Positions 58,928 through 64,000 of a DNA stretch of 64,000 nt are shown here, piece after piece. A program made the translations under genes and the position numbers. The stretch comes from Colletes latitarsis (lineage: Eukaryota; Arthropoda; Insecta; Hymenoptera; Colletidae), in the NCBI RefSeq assembly GCF_051014445.1, contig NC_135136.1, positions 19,486,001 to 19,550,000 on the forward strand, given 5' to 3'. A model generated the notes under the pieces. The model did not search any database. It was not told the origin of the DNA and was given only the letters and a program-made list of their open reading frames with translations. The first letter of the stretch is position 1, and every line of letters begins with the position of its first letter.

Positions 58928-60750
58928 GAAACAGTCAATTAAACCTGGTTGAGATTGATATTTTAGAGGATAACGCCGGTTTTGTCTGGGTTAGTTCTGT
59001 TATTTGTAATCATCTGGCTCATTCTTTCGCAATTTTCGCGTACTAGTTGGCCAGATCTTGGGTTTTTTGTGGTTTGGATCCCGTCGTAATGTCGTTCCAC
59101 ACCGAAGCAGTCAATTAAACCTGGTTGCGATGAATATTTTGGAGGATAACGCTGGTTATGCTTGGGCTAGTTCTGGTATTTGCAATCATCTGGCTCGTAC
59201 TTTCGCATTTTTCGCATACTTGTTGGCAATATCATGGGCTTTTTTTGGTTTGGATCACGTAGTAATGTGGTACCACACTGAAACAGTCAATAAAAGCTGG
59301 TTCCGAATAGTATTTTAGAGGATAGCGCAGGTTACGTCTGGGTTAGTTCTGGTATTTGCAATCACCTGGCTCATACATTCGCGTTTTTCGCATACTTCTT
59401 TGCCAGATCCTGGGTTTTTTCTGGTTTGGATCCCGTAGTAATGAAGTTCTACACCGAAACAGTCAATTAAACCTGGTTGCGATTAATATTTTAGAGGATA
59501 ACGCCGGTTATGTCTCGGGTAGGTCTGGGATTTGCCGTCATCTGGCTCGTATTTTCGCATTTCTCGCATACTTGTTGGCCTGATCCTGGCCTTTTCCTGG
59601 CTAGGACCACGTAGTAACCTGGTATCACACTGAAACAGTCAATTAAACCTGGTTGCGATTAATATCTTAGAGGATAACGCCGGTTATGTCTCGGGTAGGT
59701 CTGGGATTTGCCGTCATCTAGCTCGTATTTTCGCATTTTTCGCATACTTGTTGGCCAGATCCTGGCCTTTTTCTGGCTTCGACCACGTAGTAATGTGGTA
59801 TCACACTGAAACAGTCAATAGAATCTAGTTCCGAATAGTACTTTGGAGGATAACGCAGGTTACGTCTGGGTTAGTTCTGGTATTTGCAATCATCTGGCTC
59901 ATACTTTCGCGTTTTTCACATACTTGTTGGCCAGATCCTGGGTTTTTTTCTGGTTTGGATCCCGTAGTAATGAAGTTCCACACTGAAACAGTCAATTAAA
60001 CCTGGTTCCGATTAATACTTTAGAGGATAACGCTGGTTATGTCTGGGTTAGTTCTGTTATTTGCAATCATCTGGCTCATACTTTCGCAATTTTCGCGTAC
60101 TTGTTGGCCAGATCTTGGGTTTTTAGTGGTTTGGATCCCGTCGTAATGTCGTTCCACACCGAAGCAGTCAATTAAACCTGGTTGCGATGAATATTTTGGA
60201 GGATAACGCTGGTTATGTTTGGGTTAGTTCTGGTATTTGCAATCATCTGGCTCGTACTTTCGCATTTTTCGCATACTTGATGGCAAGATCCTGGGCTTTT
60301 TTTGGTGTGGATCACGTAGTAATGTGGTACCACACTGAAACAGTCAATAAAAGCTGGTTCCGAATAGTATTTTAGAGGATAACGCAGGTTACGTCTGGGT
60401 TAGTTCTGGTATTTGCCCTCATCTGGCTCGTACCTTCGCATTTTTCGCTTACTTGTTGGCCAGATCCTGGCCTTTTTCTGGCTTGGACCACGAAGTAATG
60501 TGGTACCACACTGAAACAGTCAATTAAACCTGGTCCCGATTAATATTTTAGAGGATAACGCCGGTTATGTCTGGGTTAGGTCTGGTATTTGCCCTCATCT
60601 AGCTCGTGCTTTCGCATTTTCGCATACTTGTAGGCAGGATCCTGGCCTTTTTCTGGTTTGGATCACGTAGTAATGCGGTACCACACCGAAACAGTCAATT
60701 AAACCTAGTTCCGATTAATATTTTAGAGGATAACGCCGGTTATGTCTGGG
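58928..60750. repeat. Ten-monomer block, copy 2 (see 48025-49848)
   Basis: It matches 48025-49848. Private changes include GAGATTGATATTTTAG near 58950, CGGTTTTGTCTGG near 58978, AATACTTTAGAGG near 60013, and a 1-bp deletion in TTTCGCATTTTCGC near 60611 that moves the offset to 10902. Together with the neighbouring 57.9-kb match, it shows that the 47-50 kb region was copied here over at least 2 kb. Confidence 0.85.
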
Positions 60751-63700
60751 TTAGGTCTGGGATTTGCACTCATCTGTCTCGTACCTTCGCATTTTTCGCC
60801 TACTTGTTGGCAAGATCCTGGCCTTTTTCTGGTTTGGTTCACGTAGCAATGCGGTACCACTCCGAAACAGTCAATTAAACCTGGTAGCGATTAATATTTT
60901 AGAGGATAACGCCGGTTATGTCTCGGTTAGGTCAGGGATTTGCACTCATCTGGCTCGTACTTTCGCATTTATCGCATACTTGTTGGCCAGATCCTGGCCT
61001 TTTTCCGGCTTGGATCACGTAGTAATTTCGTACCACACTGAAACAGTCAATTAAACCTGGTTCCGATTAATTTATTAGAGGATTACGCCGGTTATGTCTG
61101 GGTTAGGTCTGGGATTTGCCCTCATCTGGCTCGTACCTTCGCATTTTTCGCCTACTTGTTGGCAAGATCCTGGGCTTTTTCTGGTTGGGATCACGTAGTA
61201 ATGCGGTACCACACCGAAGCAGTCAATTAAAGCTAGTTCCGATTATTATTTTAGAGGATAACGCTGGTTATGTCTGGGATAGTTCTGGTATTTGCAATCA
61301 TCTGGCTCGTACTTTCGCATTTTTCGCATACTTGTTGGCAAGATCCTGGCCTTTTTCTGGCTTGGACCACGTAGTAATGAGGTACCACACTGACAGAGTC
61401 AATTAAACCTGGTTCCGATTAATATTTTAGAAGATAACGCTGGTTCTATCTGGGTTATTTCTGGTATTTGCAATCATCTGGCTCGTACTTTCGCATTTTT
61501 CGCATACTTGTTGGCAAGATCCTGGGCTTTTTTTGGTTTGGATCACGTAGTAATGTGGTACCATACTGAAACAGGCAATTAAACCTGGTCCCGATTAATA
61601 TTTTAGAGGATAACGCCGGTTATGTCTGGGTTAGGTCTGGTATTTGCCCTCATCTGGCTCGTACCTTCGCATTTTTCGCATACTTGTAGGCAAGATCCTG
61701 GCCTTTTTCTGGTTTGGATCACGTAGTAATGCGGTACCACACCGAAACAGTCAATTAAACCTGGTAGCGATTAATATTTTAGAGGATAACGCCGGTTATG
61801 TCTCGGTTAGGTCAGGGATTTGCCCTCATCTGGCTCGTACTTTCGCATTTATCGCATACTTGTTGGACTGATCCTGGCCTTTTTCTTGCTTGGATCACGT
61901 AGTAATTTGGTACCACACTGAAACAGTCAATTAAACCTGGTTCCGAGTAATTTTTTAGAGGATAACGCCGGTTATGTCCGGGTTAGGTCTGGGATTTGCC
62001 GTCTTCTTGCTCGTGCCTTCGTATTTTTCGGTTACTTGTTGGCCAGATCCTGGGTTTTTTCTGGTTTGGATCCCGTCGTAATGTGGTTCCACACCGAAGC
62101 AGTCAATTAAACCTGGTTGCGATTAATATTTTAGAGGATAACGCCGGTTATGGCTCGGTTAGGTCAGGGATTTGCCCTCTTCTGGCTCGTACCTTCGCAT
62201 TTTTCGCTTACTTGTTGGCAAGATCCTGGGCTTTTTTTGGTTTGGATCACGTAGTAATGTGGTACCACACTGAAACAGTCAATAAAAGCTGGTTCCGAAT
62301 AGTATTTTAGAGGATAGCGCAGGTTACGTCTGGGTTAGTTCTGGTATTTGCAATCATCTGGCTCATACTTTCGCGTTTTTCGCATACTTGTTTGCCAGAT
62401 CCTGGGTTTTTTCTGGTTTGGATCCCGTAGTAATGAAGTTCCACACCGAAACATTCAATTAAACCTGGTTGCGATTAATATTTTAGCGGATAACGCCGGT
62501 TATGTCTCGGGTAGGTCTGGGATTTGCCGTCATCTGACTCGTATTTTCGCATTTCTCGCATACTTGTTGGCCAGATCCTGGCCTTTTCCTGGCTTGGACC
62601 ACGTAGTAATGTGGTATCACACTGAAACAGTCAATTAAACCTGGTTGCGATTAATATTTTAGAGGTTAACGCCGGTTATGTCTCGGGTAGGTCTGGGATT
62701 TGCCGTCATCTAGCTCGTATTTTCGCGTTTTTCGCATACTTGTTGGCCAGATCCTGGGTTTTTTTCTGGTTTGGATCACGTAGTAATGAAGTTCCACACT
62801 GAAACAGTCAATTAAACCTGGTTCCGATTAATATTTTAGAGGATAACGCTGGTTATGTCTGGTTTAGTTCTGTTATTTGCAATCATCTGGCTCATATTCT
62901 CGCAATTTTCGCCTACTTGTTGGCCAGATCTTGGGTTTTTTGTGGTTTGGATCCCGTCGTAATGTCGTTCCACACCGAAGCAGTCAATTAAACCTGGTTG
63001 CGATGAATGTTTTGGAGGATAACGCCGGTTATGTCTCGCGTGGGTCTGGGATTTGCCGTCATCTGACTCGTATTTTCGCAATTTTCGCATACTTGTTGGC
63101 AAGATCGTGGGTTTTTTCTGGTTTGGATCCCGTAGTAATGAAGTTCCACACCGAAACAGTCAATTAAACCATGTTGCGATTAATATTTTGGAGGATAACG
63201 CTGGTAATGTTTGGGTTAGTTCTGGTATTTGCAATCATCTGGCTCGTACTTTCGCATTTTTCGCATACTTGTTGGCAAGATCGTGGGCTTTTTTTGGTTT
63301 GGATCACGTAGTAATGTGGTACCACACTGAAACAGTCAATAAAAGGTGGTTCCGAATAGTATTTTAGAGGATAACGCAGGTTACGTCTGGGTTAGTTCTG
63401 GTATTTGCAATCATCTGGCTCATACTTTCGCTTTTTTCGCATACTTGTTGGCCAGATCCTGGGTTTTTTCTGGTTTGGATCCCGTAGTGATGAAGTTCCA
63501 CACCGAAACAGTCAATCAAACCTGGTTCCGATGAATATTTTGGAGGATAACGCTGGTTATGTTTGGGTTAGTTCTGGTATTTGCCCTCATCTGGCTCGTA
63601 CTTTCGCACCTTTCGCGTACTTGTTGGCCAGATCCTGGCCTTTTTCTGGTTTGGATCACGTAGTAATGCGGTACCACACTGAAACTGTCAATTAAACCTG

Positions 63701-64000
63701 GTTCCGGTTAGTATTTTAGAGGATAACGCCGGTTATGTCTGGGTTAGGTCTGGTATTTGCCCTCATCTGGCTCGTTCTTTCGCATTTTTCGCAAACTTGT
63801 TGGCCAGATCCTGGCCTTTTTCTGGATCGGATCACGTGGTAATGCGGTACCACACCGAAACAGTCAAGTAAACCTGGTTGCGATTAATATTTTAGAGGAT
63901 AACGCCGGTTATATCTGGGTTAGGTCTGGTATTTGCCCTCATCTGGCTCGTACTTTCGCATTTTTCGCTTACTTGTTGGCCAGATCCTGGCCTTTTTCCG
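60751..64000. repeat. Right-end satellite zone resembling the left end
   Basis: Monomers return to the types seen at 0.9-1.5 kb and 7-8.4 kb: GGTAGCGATTAAT with GGTCAGGGATTTGC and TTTATCGCATAC (60887-60985, 61768-61860), TTTTTTAGAGG (61950) and TTGCTCGTGCCTTCG (62007). After 62.2 kb the sequence follows the 48-51 kb types: GGATAGCGCAGG, then TCTCGGGTAGG, then CGCAATTTTCGCC with CCCGTCG. The array runs off the end of the window inside a monomer (the last bases are GGCCTTTTTCCG). Confidence 0.82.

Larger units (their letters stand above)
1..64000. repeat. 176-bp tandem satellite array filling the window
   Basis: A single head-to-tail satellite covers the window from the first to the last base. 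A fixed anchor (TTGC before the CATCTGG motif) recurs at 230, 406, 582, 934, 1286 and so on to 63405, always close to a multiple of 176 bp, which gives about 364 monomers. Shared landmarks in order are ATTAATATTTTAGAGG, AACGCCGGTTATG, CATCTGGCTCGTAC, TTTCGCATTTTTCGCATAC, TTGGCCAGATCCTGG, GGATCACGTAGTAATG, GGTACCACAC, AAACAGTCAATTAAACC and TGGTTCCG. I found no unique sequence, transposon, tRNA or rRNA between copies. No frame stays open beyond 165 codons, because 176 mod 3 is 2 and each frame soon meets TAA or TAG. Period, copy number and blocks fit centromeric or heterochromatic satellite DNA of a eukaryote. The family is not one I recognise, and the centromere role is inferred. Confidence 0.98.

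Noticed and set aside
1..64000. A giant repeat protein with a 528-bp (three-monomer) in-frame unit
   Set aside because: Three monomers do restore the frame, but each frame then passes through TAA or TAG (CGTAGTAATG, CAATTAAAC, TTTTAGAGG) in at least one of the three.
1..64000. CRISPR array
   Set aside because: The repeats are contiguous 176-bp units without unique spacers, far longer than CRISPR repeats, and no cas gene is present.
1..64000. Identification as human alpha satellite, the Arabidopsis 178-bp or the Brassica 176-bp centromere repeat
   Set aside because: The unit length is similar, but the sequence landmarks I know from those families are absent. The monomer remains unassigned.

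Overview
The whole 64-kb window is one uninterrupted array of a tandem satellite with a 176-bp monomer. All copies I followed are in the same orientation, about 364 copies in total. I found no protein-coding gene, RNA gene, transposon, CRISPR array or unique sequence. Every open frame is a by-product of the satellite. 176 is not a multiple of 3, so a frame rotates through all three phases over three monomers and soon meets a stop, for example in CGTAGTAATG, GTCAATTAAAC or ATTTTAGAGG. Most of the open frames also begin at TTG or GTG rather than ATG.

The array type points to a eukaryotic chromosome, in a centromeric or other constitutive heterochromatin block. The reasons are a monomer close to nucleosome-repeat length, tens of kilobases of head-to-tail copies, multi-monomer duplicated blocks (higher-order repeats) and no transposon insertion. 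I do not recognise the monomer and cannot name the species. A hand count of one monomer gives about 45% GC and nine CpGs. That is close to the number expected by chance, so it does not look like a heavily CpG-methylated vertebrate satellite. The centromere assignment is an inference.

Layout: 0.06-7.3 kb is a 23-monomer block present twice, followed by a 4-monomer tandem repeat to 8.1 kb. 8.26-15.15 kb is a 21-monomer unit followed by a second copy shortened to 18 monomers. 15.15-21.2 kb is a different monomer family with internal 13-, 15- and 24-monomer offsets. The stretch from about 7.1 to 21.2 kb is then duplicated as a macro-unit: its first 9.25 kb recurs at 21.36-30.61 kb and its last 4.8 kb at 33.82-38.64 kb. 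About 3.2 kb of chimeric satellite (30.6-33.8 kb) lies between those two parts. 38.6-39.8 kb is a further 23-monomer-offset copy. 39.8-47.1 kb is a looser mosaic with an 18-monomer repeat. 47.1-51.5 kb contains a block repeated 13 monomers later and again about 10.9 kb downstream (58.9-60.75 kb). 52.1-57.9 kb is a family with short deletions that shift the register. 60.75-64 kb returns to monomer types like those at the left end.

The informative content is therefore the evolutionary structure of the array: recent macro-duplication, several nested higher-order periods, strict 176-bp phase, and short dyad symmetries in each monomer. No genes work together here. Very similar copies could be affected by assembly error, so the macro-duplication in particular should be checked against long reads.
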